From CAWBJP01 sp963789165 (lineage in GTDB: Bacteria > Actinomycetota > Acidimicrobiia > IMCC26256 > BP-133): a stretch of DNA of 64,000 bases. Both the position numbers and the translations under genes were made by a program. The DNA lies in NCBI GenBank assembly GCA_963789165.1, contig CAWBJP010000011.1, positions 62,001-126,000 on the forward strand, in the 5' to 3' direction. Below, in pieces: positions 38,818 through 46,713 of this stretch (its first letter is position 1; each line of letters opens with the position of its first letter). Below the pieces are notes generated by a model. That model was not told the origin of the DNA. It was given only the letters and a program-made list of their open reading frames with translations, and did no database searches.

Positions 38818-39684
38818 TTGAGCGAGGAGCCTGACGTCACCATCGTCACGGGACTCTCGGGCGCGGGGCGGTCCGAGGCGGCCAACGTGCTCGAGGACCT
38901 CGGCTTCTTCGTCATCGACAACCTCCCGCCCTCCCTCATTTCCAAGGTGGCCGAGCTGGCCATCTCTCCGGGCCGGCCCCCCACCCGCTACGCCCTCGGG
39001 GTCGACGTCCGTTCCGGCGCCCTGGAGGACCTCCACCTCGCCCTGGAGGAGCTGCGGGAGCTGGGCGTGCGGACCCGCATCTTCTTCCTCGACGCGGCCG
39101 ACGACGTGCTCATCCGCCGCTACGAAGCCACCCGGCGCAAGCATCCCCTGGGGTCGCCGGACCGGGTGTCGGAGGCCATCGCCGACGAGCGGGCCATGCT
39201 GGAACCGTTGAAGGAGCAGGCCGACATCGTGGTCGACACCTCCGACCTCAACGTCCACCAGCTCCGGGACCGCCTGCGGGACATCTTCGCCAGCGGGGTG
39301 GCCGGCCAGGCGCTGCAGACCAGCATCGTGTCCTTCGGCTTCAAGCACGGCCTGCCCATGGACGTCGACCTCGTCTTCGACTGCCGCTTCCTGCCCAACC
39401 CCCACTGGGTGGAGGCGCTGCGCCCCCTGCCCGGGACCGATGCGCGGGTGCGCCGCTACGTGATGAAGCAGCCCGAGACCGAGGCCTTCCTGGTCGAGTT
39501 GGAACGCCTCTTCGACCTGCTGCTGCCCTCCTACGTCAAGGAAGGCAAGTCCTACCTCTCGATCGGCGTGGGCTGCACGGGCGGGCACCACCGCTCCGTG
39601 GTCCTGGCCGAGGAGCTGGCCAAGGTACTGGAACGCCTGGGTTTCCGGGCCAACGTTCACCACAGGGACGTGGAACGTGGATGA
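38818..39684 (+). CDS. rapZ: RapZ-family nucleotide-binding protein
   Basis: 288 residues starting with TTG 38818, directly after the uvrC stop. The P-loop is TGLSGAGRSEAANVLEDLG, followed by VIDNLPPSLI, DVRSG, and the C-terminal domain with SFGFKHGLP, DCRFLPNPHW and IGVGCTGGHHRSV, all hallmarks of RapZ (YvcJ). In enterobacteria RapZ guides RNase E to the small RNA GlmZ; in Gram-positives the role is unclear. It overlaps yvcK by 8 bases, the conserved actinobacterial order. Confidence 0.95.
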   Translation: MSEEPDVTIVTGLSGAGRSEAANVLEDLGFFVIDNLPPSLISKVAELAISPGRPPTRYALGVDVRSGALEDLHLALEELRELGVRTRIFFLDAADDVLIRRYEATRRKHPLGSPDRVSEAIADERAMLEPLKEQADIVVDTSDLNVHQLRDRLRDIFASGVAGQALQTSIVSFGFKHGLPMDVDLVFDCRFLPNPHWVEALRPLPGTDARVRRYVMKQPETEAFLVELERLFDLLLPSYVKEGKSYLSIGVGCTGGHHRSVVLAEELAKVLERLGFRANVHHRDVERG

Positions 39685-40735
39685 CAACGACAAGAACGAG
39701 AACTCCATGAGCCTGCCGCCGGATGATCCCCGGGCGGGGCCGTCGGCCAAGCCGACCATCGGCGTGGTCCGCTCCCGGCCGGGAGACCGGCGCCGGCCCA
39801 TGACGCCCATGTCCAAGGGTGACCCGTGGCAGCTGCCCAACACTCCGCCCCAGGGCCCGGCCGTGGTGGCCCTCGGGGGCGGCCACGGCCTGGCCACGGT
39901 CCTGTCCGCCGCCCGGCGCTACGCCGGGTCGATCACCGCGGTGGTCTCGGTGGCCGACGACGGCGGGTCGTCGGGCCGTCTCCGCCAGGCCCAGGAGATG
40001 CCCGCCCCCGGGGACCTGCGCAGATGCCTGGTGGCCCTGGCCGCCACCGACACCATCTGGGGCGAGGCCTTCGAGCACCGGTTCCGCTCCGGCGAGCTCG
40101 ACGGCCACGCCCTGGGCAACCTGGTCATCGTCGGCCTGGCCCAGGTGCTGGGCGACTTCGGGCGGGCCCTGGAGGAGGCGGGCCGGCTGCTCAAGTGCGC
40201 CGGGAAGGTGCTGCCGGCCACCACCGACGCCGTCGTGCTCAAGGCCGACGCCGGCCCCAACGGGGGCTCCGTGGAGGGTCAGGTGGCGGTGGCCAACAGC
40301 TCCGAGCCGATCCGCCGGGTCCACATCGTGCCTGAGGACGCCAAGGCCCACCCCGAGGCCGTCTCGGCCATCGAGCTGGCCGACCAGGTCATCCTCGCCC
40401 CCGGTTCCCTGTTCACCAGCCTGGTGCCGGTCCTGTGCGTCCCCGCCATCCGGGAGGCGCTGGCCGCGGCCCGGGGCCGGATCGTCCACGTCTGCAACCT
40501 GCGCCCCCAGGTACCCGAGACCGCCGGCCTCACCGCCACCGACCACCTCCGGGCCGTGCTGGCCCACGGCGCCCGGGTCGACGCCTTCCTCTACCACCTG
40601 GGCGGCGCCCTGGAAGCCGACGAGATCGCGGTGCGGGCTCTGAACATCGAGCCGGTGGCGGCCGAGGTGGCCGCGCCCAACGGCTTCGTCCACGACCCCG
40701 GCCTGCTGGCCAAGGCGCTCGAAGAGCTGGTCTGA
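39677..40735 (+). CDS. yvcK: Gluconeogenesis factor YvcK (CofD-like fold)
   Basis: 352 residues with an unstructured 65-residue N-terminal extension, then VVALGGGHGLATVLSAARRY, VVSVADDGGSSGRLRQ, PAPGDLRRCLVALA, GHALGNLVIVGLAQVLG, and ILAPGSLFTSLVPVLCVPAI. YvcK binds UDP-sugars and is needed for normal morphology and peptidoglycan precursor supply in Firmicutes and mycobacteria. In most actinobacteria the next gene is whiA; here it is replaced by a minus-strand accessory block. GTG 39677 is the first in-frame start and overlaps rapZ. Confidence 0.94.
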   Translation: MDDNDKNENSMSLPPDDPRAGPSAKPTIGVVRSRPGDRRRPMTPMSKGDPWQLPNTPPQGPAVVALGGGHGLATVLSAARRYAGSITAVVSVADDGGSSGRLRQAQEMPAPGDLRRCLVALAATDTIWGEAFEHRFRSGELDGHALGNLVIVGLAQVLGDFGRALEEAGRLLKCAGKVLPATTDAVVLKADAGPNGGSVEGQVAVANSSEPIRRVHIVPEDAKAHPEAVSAIELADQVILAPGSLFTSLVPVLCVPAIREALAAARGRIVHVCNLRPQVPETAGLTATDHLRAVLAHGARVDAFLYHLGGALEADEIAVRALNIEPVAAEVAAPNGFVHDPGLLAKALEELV

Positions 40736-40785
40736 AGCCGGAGGCTCGCGGCGACGCACAGGTCAGAGCCCGAGAACCCGTCGGA

Positions 40786-41020
40786 TCACCAGGCGTCGGC
40801 CACCGCCCGCCGCTGGGCGCGGGCGACCGCGGGGTCAATGGCGGAGTCGTTGTTGGCATAGACCTCGTCGAGGCGAGCCGTGATGGCATCGTCCGGCTCG
40901 TCGGCCAGAAACCGTTCGAGGGCGCGGGCGTAGAGCTGACTCCGAGAGAGCCCGAGGCGGCGAGCGGCGCGCTCCGCGGCATCGAACAAGCGCATCTGGC
41001 ACTGACACGGCGATCCTCAC
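40786..41020 (-). CDS. Orphan MazE-like RHH antitoxin (one frameshift)
   Basis: From GTG 41020 the product reads VRIAVSVPDALFDAAERAAR after removal of one extra base at 40987, then RLGLSRSQLYARALERFLAD and a short acidic tail (DEVYANNDSAIDPAVARAQR). This is the MazE-type antitoxin seen with MazF toxins. No MazF-like gene is adjacent: yvcK ends 50 bases downstream on the other strand and a phosphatase lies upstream. It may be a solitary repressor or a leftover from a lost module. Confidence 0.7.
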
Positions 41021-41052
41021 CGCGAAAGTATGACCGGATATGACTCGGCGGG

Positions 41053-41592
41053 TCAGGTGCCGGCCAGGAGGTGGGCGAGGCGGGCGGTGAGGTCGTCGAT
41101 CTCGGCCGCGGTGCGCTCGTAGACGGCGCGGGAGGCCCCCATCGGGTCGTCGACGTCGTCGTCGGCGGAGTAGCCCATCAGGTCGGCCGGGCGGCGCCCG
41201 GCATGGAGCTCGGCCAGGTAGTCGGCCAGGGTCTGATCGGCGCGGCGGGAGCCGAGCCGCTCCCCTCGGCGGACGAGCTCCTTGAGGGTGAAGGTCCGGC
41301 CCCACGCCGCCGGGTCGGCGGCGACGACTTCAGGGACGTGTTCCCGGGCCATGGCCACGATCAGGTCGGCGGGACCGACCAGCTCGATCGAGAGGCGCCG
41401 GCTGCGGTGGCCGGTGGTGTCGAAGCCCCGGGCGGCCATCACGGCCACGCCGTGATCGGGCACCCGTTGGCCGGGGGACAGCAGGCCGGCGGAGTGGACG
41501 TGGGCGTCGACGCCCAGCTCCTCCAGGCGGGCCGCGAGCAGCGTGGCGCCGATGGGGGAGCGGCAGATGTTGCCCAGGCAGACGACCAGCAC
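41053..41592 (-). CDS. Low-molecular-weight protein tyrosine phosphatase-like protein
   Basis: About 179 residues. It begins with the catalytic P-loop VLVVCLGNICRSPIGATLL (CX5RS), then DAHVHSAGLLSPGQ, AARGFDTTGHRSRRL, LIVAMAREHVPEV, and near the end SADDDVDDPMG, which supplies the general-acid aspartate in the DDPMG context. Such enzymes dephosphorylate tyrosine (or arginine) phosphate, often of capsule-export kinases; arsenate reductases share the fold. The start is uncertain: GTG 41592 puts the P-loop at the very N-terminus, as in the family. It lies downstream of the Hsp70-like gene on the same strand. Confidence 0.82.
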   Translation of the reverse strand: MLVVCLGNICRSPIGATLLAARLEELGVDAHVHSAGLLSPGQRVPDHGVAVMAARGFDTTGHRSRRLSIELVGPADLIVAMAREHVPEVVAADPAAWGRTFTLKELVRRGERLGSRRADQTLADYLAELHAGRRPADLMGYSADDDVDDPMGASRAVYERTAAEIDDLTARLAHLLAGT

Positions 41593-41626
41593 GTCGATGC
41601 CGCCCGAGGATATCGACTCCGCCCGG

Positions 41627-43120
41627 TCAGTCCGGCGCCGGCCGCGGATCCGCCGCGAGGAGGGCGGCGACCCGCTGGGCGACCCGTTCCATCTCGGGCC
41701 GGTCCAGGGCGTCGGCGACGGAGACGTCATCGGCCAGGAGGAGCTCGCCCGAGACCCGGTCGGTCACCCCGACGTGGAGGATGCCGTTGGTGTCGTACTC
41801 GTAGGTGATGTCGAAGGTCCCGTCGGAACCGGGGATGAGGGGGACGTCCCAGGCCTTGAGGAAGACGTTGTCCTCGTCGTCGAGGGGCTTGTCCGGGTCG
41901 CCTTCGATGACCCGGACCCGCACCGACAGGTCCCCCTCGGACTCACGGACGAAGGCGTCACTGCCCCGGGCCGGCAGCTTGTGGTTGCGGGGGATGAGGG
42001 TCGAGAAGGTTCGCTTCCCCCCGGCGTCGACACAGACCGTGCCCAGGGCGTGCTCGGTGGAGACGAAGAAGTCGCTGTCGTGCTCGCCGGCCAGGATGGC
42101 GGCCGCCACCGCGGCTCCCTCGGCCACGGCGGTGAGCGGCGACACTCCCGAGGCCGGCTCCCGGCCCACCATGTCACTCACGAACTCCCGCACGATCGGC
42201 ATCATGCACGTCCCCCCCACCACCAGCAGGTGGTCGATGGACCGGGTCGACAGGCCGAGGTCTCGAAGGCAGCGTTGGATGGGCTCGGCGGCGCGCTGGA
42301 CGAGGGGGGCCACCCACCGGTCGAGCTGCTCCCGGGAGAGCGTGGTCCGCTCCCCGCCGGGGAGGGCCAGGGACACCTCGTCCTGGGTGCTGAGGGCGAC
42401 CTTGGCCCGCTCCAGCTCGAGGCGGAAGCGGGACCGGGCGAACTCGTCCCACTCGGTGTCGCCGCCGGCCTCGGTCGCCACCTGCTCGTAGATCCGGCGG
42501 TCGAAGTCGAGTCCACCGAGGCGCTGGATGCCCTTGGAGGCGTGCTCCAGGAACACCCCGTCGACCAGGCCGAGCACGGTCACGTCGAGGGTCCCGCCCC
42601 CCCAGTCGACCACCAGGACGGTCTGGTCGTCGCTCGCCCCCAGGCCGAAGGCCATGGCCGCGGCGGTCGGCTCGTTGATCAGGGCGGCCACCTCCACGCC
42701 GGCCAGGCCGGCGCACACCTTGGTCCGGTTGCGGGCCAGGCCGCGGGAGTTGGCCGGCACCGTGACCACCGCCCGGGAGAAGTCGACGCCCTGGGCCAGG
42801 GCGGCCCGCCGCAGGTGGGCGAAGAGCAGCGCCCCCACCTCTTCCACCGTGACCTCCTCGCCGCCCAGTTCCACCAGCTCATGCAGGGAGAAGAGACGTT
42901 TCACGGCGTCGACCCGGTCGTGGTGCTGCTGCTTGGCCCGCCAGCCGAAGCGGGGCACCCCGTCCGGTCCCAAGGCGACCACGGACGGCAGGACGCGATG
43001 CAGGCCCAGCATCTCCCACTCGGCCGGCGCCTCGTCGAGGGGGATGACCTCCACCGTCCCCGCTCCGTACTGGGCCAGGGCGCAGTTGGTGGTGCCGAAG
43101 TCGATGCCGACGGCGGTCAT
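41627..43120 (-). CDS. Compact Hsp70 (DnaK)-like chaperone without lid
   Basis: 497 residues. The actin-like ATPase is complete: TAVGIDFGTTNCALAQY (phosphate 1), VVTVPANSRGLARNRT, NEPTAAAMAFGLG, VLVVDWGGGTLDVTVLGL (phosphate 2), and LLVVGGTCMMPIVREFV (adenosine motif). A beta-sandwich-like substrate domain follows (about residues 375-465, with TFSTLIPRNHKLPARGSD and YDTNGILHVGVTDR). It ends without the helical lid, about 120 residues shorter than DnaK. It is the last of three overlapping genes (J-like, GrpE-like, Hsp70-like), so the set looks like a self-contained accessory chaperone. ATG 43120 is preferred over the upstream in-frame ATG because it overlaps the previous stop. Confidence 0.88.
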   Translation of the reverse strand: MTAVGIDFGTTNCALAQYGAGTVEVIPLDEAPAEWEMLGLHRVLPSVVALGPDGVPRFGWRAKQQHHDRVDAVKRLFSLHELVELGGEEVTVEEVGALLFAHLRRAALAQGVDFSRAVVTVPANSRGLARNRTKVCAGLAGVEVAALINEPTAAAMAFGLGASDDQTVLVVDWGGGTLDVTVLGLVDGVFLEHASKGIQRLGGLDFDRRIYEQVATEAGGDTEWDEFARSRFRLELERAKVALSTQDEVSLALPGGERTTLSREQLDRWVAPLVQRAAEPIQRCLRDLGLSTRSIDHLLVVGGTCMMPIVREFVSDMVGREPASGVSPLTAVAEGAAVAAAILAGEHDSDFFVSTEHALGTVCVDAGGKRTFSTLIPRNHKLPARGSDAFVRESEGDLSVRVRVIEGDPDKPLDDEDNVFLKAWDVPLIPGSDGTFDITYEYDTNGILHVGVTDRVSGELLLADDVSVADALDRPEMERVAQRVAALLAADPRPAPD

Positions 43121-43574
43121 GGTCGCCCCGCCCCGTTCCGTTCGTGGCGGCATGCGGCGCGGGGTCGGGGACCGGGGCGGCTCGGCCCTGGCGCACCACG
43201 CGCCCGGACTGGGTCTCCACGTAGGCGGGCTCGATCACCCGCAGCCCTTCGCCGTCGTGGCCCGGCGGGATGGCGAAGGCGCCTTCCAGCGTGGGGTTGT
43301 CCCAGCGGAGCAGGCCGGCCTGGGCCAGCAGGTCGGTGAGGAGCAGGGCCAGCGACTCGGTCGACTCGCCGGCCTGGACGGCGGCGTCGAGCTGGGCCAG
43401 TTGCGCCAGATGGGCGATCCGCTCGGCGGTCGCCCCCACGATCTGGCGGCGCAGCCCCTCGTAGGCCTCGGCGGCCTTGGCCGCGCCGGGGTCCTTGAGC
43501 AGGAGCATCCCCTCGATGGCGGCCAGGCGCTCCTCGACGGCGGCGAGCTGCTGGGGTACGCGGCGGGAGATCAT
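43117..43574 (-). CDS. GrpE-like nucleotide-exchange partner (frameshift near 3' end)
   Basis: About 150 residues from ATG 43574, whose ATGA overlaps the stop of the large upstream gene. The first part is helical (VEERLAAIEGMLLLKDPGAA, YEGLRRQIVGATAERIAHL). A small C-terminal domain follows: LLTDLLAQAGLLRWDNPTLE, then EGLRVIEPAYVETQSGRVVR, echoing the beta domain of GrpE (VLRPGY...GRVLRPA). The frame given runs into the Hsp70 gene; the natural stop is probably the TGA at 43117 overlapping the Hsp70 ATG, needing one base change near 43150-43190. Similarity to GrpE is weak, so the assignment rests on context as well. Confidence 0.6.
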
Positions 43575-46021
43575 CGGACCTGACTTTCCTGAGTCGGGTA
43601 AGGATCGGGAGAACCGGTGGCGGTGGCCGAGGCGAGGACCTCCCGGGCGGCCCGGCGCAGCGCGCTGCGGGTCAGGCCGTCGAGATCGTCGCCGGCCGGC
43701 GGGAGACTCCGGCGGGGGAGGGGGCGGGGCTCGGGCCGGAAGAGGCCGGGCCGCTCCGGCGGGGGCTGGAGGGGGACCCGGTAGCAGTCGAGACGGGACC
43801 AGGGATCGTCCCCCTGGCTCTCGACCTCGTGGAGGGCCCAGGTGAGGTCGGAGAGCGTGAAGGCCACCGGTCCCTCGTTGCGGCGCAGCCGGCGGGCCCG
43901 GCGGGTGAAGGCCTGGCGGGCTTCGGCGGTGCCTGTTCCGAAGGGCAGGCCGAGGACGAGCCAGGGGCTGGAGGCGGACACCCGGAGGGGAGGCGGGGGC
44001 GCGAGGGCCGCGGTGGGGTCGGCCATCTCGTGGAGGCGGGTCATGAGCTCGTCGAAGCACTCGAACAGGCCGCAGGCCGCGGCCTGGGTCCGGCCGATGG
44101 AGGCGCTGATCGTCCGCAACGCCCCCATGACCGCATCGGGGGGCCGGCCCGTCTCGGCGTGGGAGCGGCGGTCGCCGGTGCCCCGGTACCAGACGGCCAG
44201 GGCCCGGCGGGTGGCCTCCAGGCGCAGGGGGAGGGAGTCCACCTCGAGGGCCAGCCGGGCCAGGGCGTCGGCCGCCGTGGTCTGGTCCCCGGCGCAGGCC
44301 GCCACCAATGACAGGTTGATCAGCAGCGCCGGGCGGGCCGGTCCCGGTGCGAAGTCTTGCGCCTCGGCCAGCAGGTAGGCGGCCGTCTTGGGGTCTCCCG
44401 CCTGCCAGGCGGCACAGGCGGCCACGTTGCGGGCCTCGACGGCCAGCTCAGCGGTGGGATCGGGGGCCCGAGGTCGGGACCTTCCGGGGTCGGCCGGGCT
44501 GGCCAGGTGGGTCAGGGCTTCCTCGGCGGTGGTCGCCGCCACCTCCCACTCCCCGGCCAGGAGCTGCTCCGTGGCCCGGCGTACCGACCACCAGGCGGCC
44601 AGCCGCCGGAGGGTGGGCGACGCCCCGGGCCCGGGAACGGCGAGGGACCCCAGGACCTCCCAGGTGGACGTGTCGGCGAGGGCTTCGGGGTCGATGTCGC
44701 CCGTCCGCCGCGATCGGGCCACGGCGCCGGCGACGGCCTGGAGAGGCTCGGGGAGCAGGGCTTCGAGGTCGACCAGGACCTCGGAGTCGCCGCCCCGCAG
44801 CCCGCAGAGGAGGGTGAGGACGCGGAGGTCGGGATCGTCGGGGTCGGTGGGACGGCCGGCCAGGAAGTCCCGGCGGGCCCGCTCGAAGGGGTGCCCGGCC
44901 AGCTCGGAGTCCGTCAGCTCGCCGGGGGCGAGGCGGGCCCGGAGGTAGGGCGCCGACGGGTGGCCCTGGAGGAGGGCCGCCTCGAGGAGCTCGCGTCCCA
45001 CGAGCCCGGCGTCAATGACGTCGTCGGCCACGCTCTCGCCGGCGGCGAGCACGGCGGCCGGGCGCACGGGCGCTGTGCCCCGGGCCCAGCACCCGTGAAG
45101 GACGGCGAAGCGCAGGGCGGCCGCCTCGTCGAGGCCGGCGGCGGCCTCGGCCGCCTCGGGGTCCTCCGAGCCGGCGGCGGCCAGGAGGCAGTCCAGGTGG
45201 GCGGTGGCGGCGGGGTCGAAGCGCAGGCCGGCAGCCGATTCGGGGACTGGGGCGCCCGCCGGTCGCCAGTCGGGGTCGTCGCCCGCGGCCCGGAGGAGTT
45301 CGGCCAGGGCATCGTCGGCGTAGCCCGCGAGGTGGGCCGCCACCAGGCGTGCTCCACCGGGTTCGGCCATGAGTCGAGCCCAGCCGGCGGCGATCACCGC
45401 CAGCTTGTCGGGATAGCCGGCCGGGGGCAGCGCCGCCAGCTGGGTCAGGACCCCGGCGGGGGAGCCCGTCCGGTGATGGTGCCAGAGGCGCAGCCAGGCG
45501 GTCTCCAGCGGAGACAGGCCGGCGTCGCTCAGCCCCTGGTCGTCGGCTTGATCAAGGGCGCAGGCGGCGTAGGCGCGCCGGGCGGCCGTCGAGAGCAGTA
45601 GTTCCCGGCTGCGCCCGACCAGCAGGTGGGCGTCCTCCGGCCGGGAGCGGGCGGCGACCGCCAGGCGGTAGGCGGGCGAGATGAGATCGGCCAGCGGATC
45701 GGTGCCCGGGTCGTGCAGCTGCTCAGCGGCGACTTCGACCATCCGGTCCCCACCGGCGCCGAGGAGCACGACCATGTCGCCGCGGGTGTCGACGGCGAGT
45801 CCGGTCCGGGTCCGCCACGCGGCGCGGTAGGAGAAGGTGCGGCCGATGGGGGACCGGCACTCGTCGGCCGCTGCGCTCAGCTCGGTGGCGCAGGACGGAC
45901 AGCGGGACGCGCCCTCACCCGCGGTCACCGCACCGGCGGGATGCTGTCCGCAGGACCGGCAGAAGCCGGGCGTGAAGGTGGCCGTCTTCGACGAGGCGAG
46001 CGGGGCCGGCGCAGCGCACAT
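43571..46021 (-). CDS. Large helical-repeat protein with degenerate J-like region
   Basis: 816 residues, first gene of the Hsp70-like operon. The N-terminus has a zinc-ribbon pair (CxxC at residues 21/24 and 41/44) and then a short beta-rich segment (GLAVDTRGDMVVLLG). Residues about 100-680 are Ala/Leu-rich helical repeats resembling TPR or ARM-like scaffolds (for example AVEARNVAACAAWQAGDPKT). Around residues 685-740, SPWLVLGLPFGTGTAEARQA and FTRRARRLRR resemble helices I-II of a J domain, but the HPD tripeptide needed to stimulate Hsp70 is absent (RRNEG in its place). It could dock clients or the envelope to the chaperone. The gene is intact over 2.4 kb, which argues for selection. Confidence 0.65.
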   Translation of the reverse strand: MCAAPAPLASSKTATFTPGFCRSCGQHPAGAVTAGEGASRCPSCATELSAAADECRSPIGRTFSYRAAWRTRTGLAVDTRGDMVVLLGAGGDRMVEVAAEQLHDPGTDPLADLISPAYRLAVAARSRPEDAHLLVGRSRELLLSTAARRAYAACALDQADDQGLSDAGLSPLETAWLRLWHHHRTGSPAGVLTQLAALPPAGYPDKLAVIAAGWARLMAEPGGARLVAAHLAGYADDALAELLRAAGDDPDWRPAGAPVPESAAGLRFDPAATAHLDCLLAAAGSEDPEAAEAAAGLDEAAALRFAVLHGCWARGTAPVRPAAVLAAGESVADDVIDAGLVGRELLEAALLQGHPSAPYLRARLAPGELTDSELAGHPFERARRDFLAGRPTDPDDPDLRVLTLLCGLRGGDSEVLVDLEALLPEPLQAVAGAVARSRRTGDIDPEALADTSTWEVLGSLAVPGPGASPTLRRLAAWWSVRRATEQLLAGEWEVAATTAEEALTHLASPADPGRSRPRAPDPTAELAVEARNVAACAAWQAGDPKTAAYLLAEAQDFAPGPARPALLINLSLVAACAGDQTTAADALARLALEVDSLPLRLEATRRALAVWYRGTGDRRSHAETGRPPDAVMGALRTISASIGRTQAAACGLFECFDELMTRLHEMADPTAALAPPPPLRVSASSPWLVLGLPFGTGTAEARQAFTRRARRLRRNEGPVAFTLSDLTWALHEVESQGDDPWSRLDCYRVPLQPPPERPGLFRPEPRPLPRRSLPPAGDDLDGLTRSALRRAAREVLASATATGSPDPYPTQESQVR

Positions 46022-46180
46022 GGGTTGGGTTTCTTGTCCTTTTGACGGACGAGACGGGTGCTTCGTTCGTCTGGCCTATCGGTTCAGGCGAGCGGCCGGA
46101 TTGCCCAAATCGGAGACGCGGGAGGTACGAAACAGGCCATATCTACTGGCCTCGAGGTTTCAGAGCCCGGGGACCCGCCG

Positions 46181-46217
46181 ACCGCGGCTGTCCGCGGCTG
46201 TCCGCGGCCGTCCGCAG
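46181..46217. repeat. 10-bp tandem repeats in a divergent promoter region
   Basis: The unit tccgcggctg occurs about 3.5 times in register (46181-46217, with small changes in the last units). It sits between the J-like gene (start 46021, minus) and the histidine-periodic gene (start 46270, plus), about 50 bases upstream of the latter. It could be a regulator-binding array or simple slippage; the sequence cannot say which. Confidence 0.7.
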
Positions 46218-46269
46218 CGGGGACTACCGTCATCACCGAACGTCCTCCCCGAGACGAGGTGACGACCAC

Positions 46270-46668
46270 ATGGCCGAAGAGAACACACCGGCCGCCGGCG
46301 GCCACACGACCGACCACGACCGCACCGAATACCGCCACGTCGACGACCACGCCCAGGTGTCGAAGGAGCATCTGGCGGCGCACGAGGCGCTCCTCAACCG
46401 CCACGTCGAGGAGCACACCGCCCTTGCCGTCCGCCACGTGGCCGAACACGAGACGGCGACCGAGGCTGGCCTGCCCCAGAAGACGATGCTCAGCACCCGC
46501 CATGCTGCCGAGCACGCCATCCTCGAGTTGAAGCACGCGTCCCAGCTCGCCTGGATGGAAGGCCGTCACGCCCTCCAGCGCATCAACATGGACCGGCGCC
46601 ACGCCATCGAGCTCGTGACCCAGGAGCGCCGCCACGCCCAGGAGGACCGCCAGGCCCAGTCGGGCTGA
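46270..46668 (+). CDS. Histidine-periodic 11-residue-repeat helical protein
   Basis: 132 residues from ATG 46270. Histidines occur at 12, 23, 34, 45, 56, 78, 89, 100, 111 and 122, an exact 11-residue spacing with only position 67 (Gly) missing. A second series at 16, 27, 38, 49, 60 and 82 is offset by four. Most primary histidines follow Arg or Lys, and an acidic or amide residue usually lies three after (RHVEEH, RHVAEH, RHAAEH). Eleven residues make three helical turns, so the protein should be one long helix or coiled coil with a stripe of paired histidines. There is no signal peptide or membrane segment. A Gly-Leu-Pro break at 67-69 splits it into two arms. I know no family for it. Metal binding is a structural guess. 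Confidence 0.75.
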   Translation: MAEENTPAAGGHTTDHDRTEYRHVDDHAQVSKEHLAAHEALLNRHVEEHTALAVRHVAEHETATEAGLPQKTMLSTRHAAEHAILELKHASQLAWMEGRHALQRINMDRRHAIELVTQERRHAQEDRQAQSG

Positions 46669-46713
46669 CGACGCCGCAGGCCTTCCCTCCGACGGGCTCC
46701 ACCGCCGCCGGGG

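Noticed and set aside
43571..46021. Classical DnaJ
   Set aside because: The J-like stretch lacks HPD, there is no Gly/Phe region or DnaJ-type zinc-finger repeats, and the protein is twice as long as DnaJ.
46181..46217. CRISPR-like repeat
   Set aside because: Units are 10 bases, directly adjacent and without spacers. No array and no cas genes are seen anywhere in the window.
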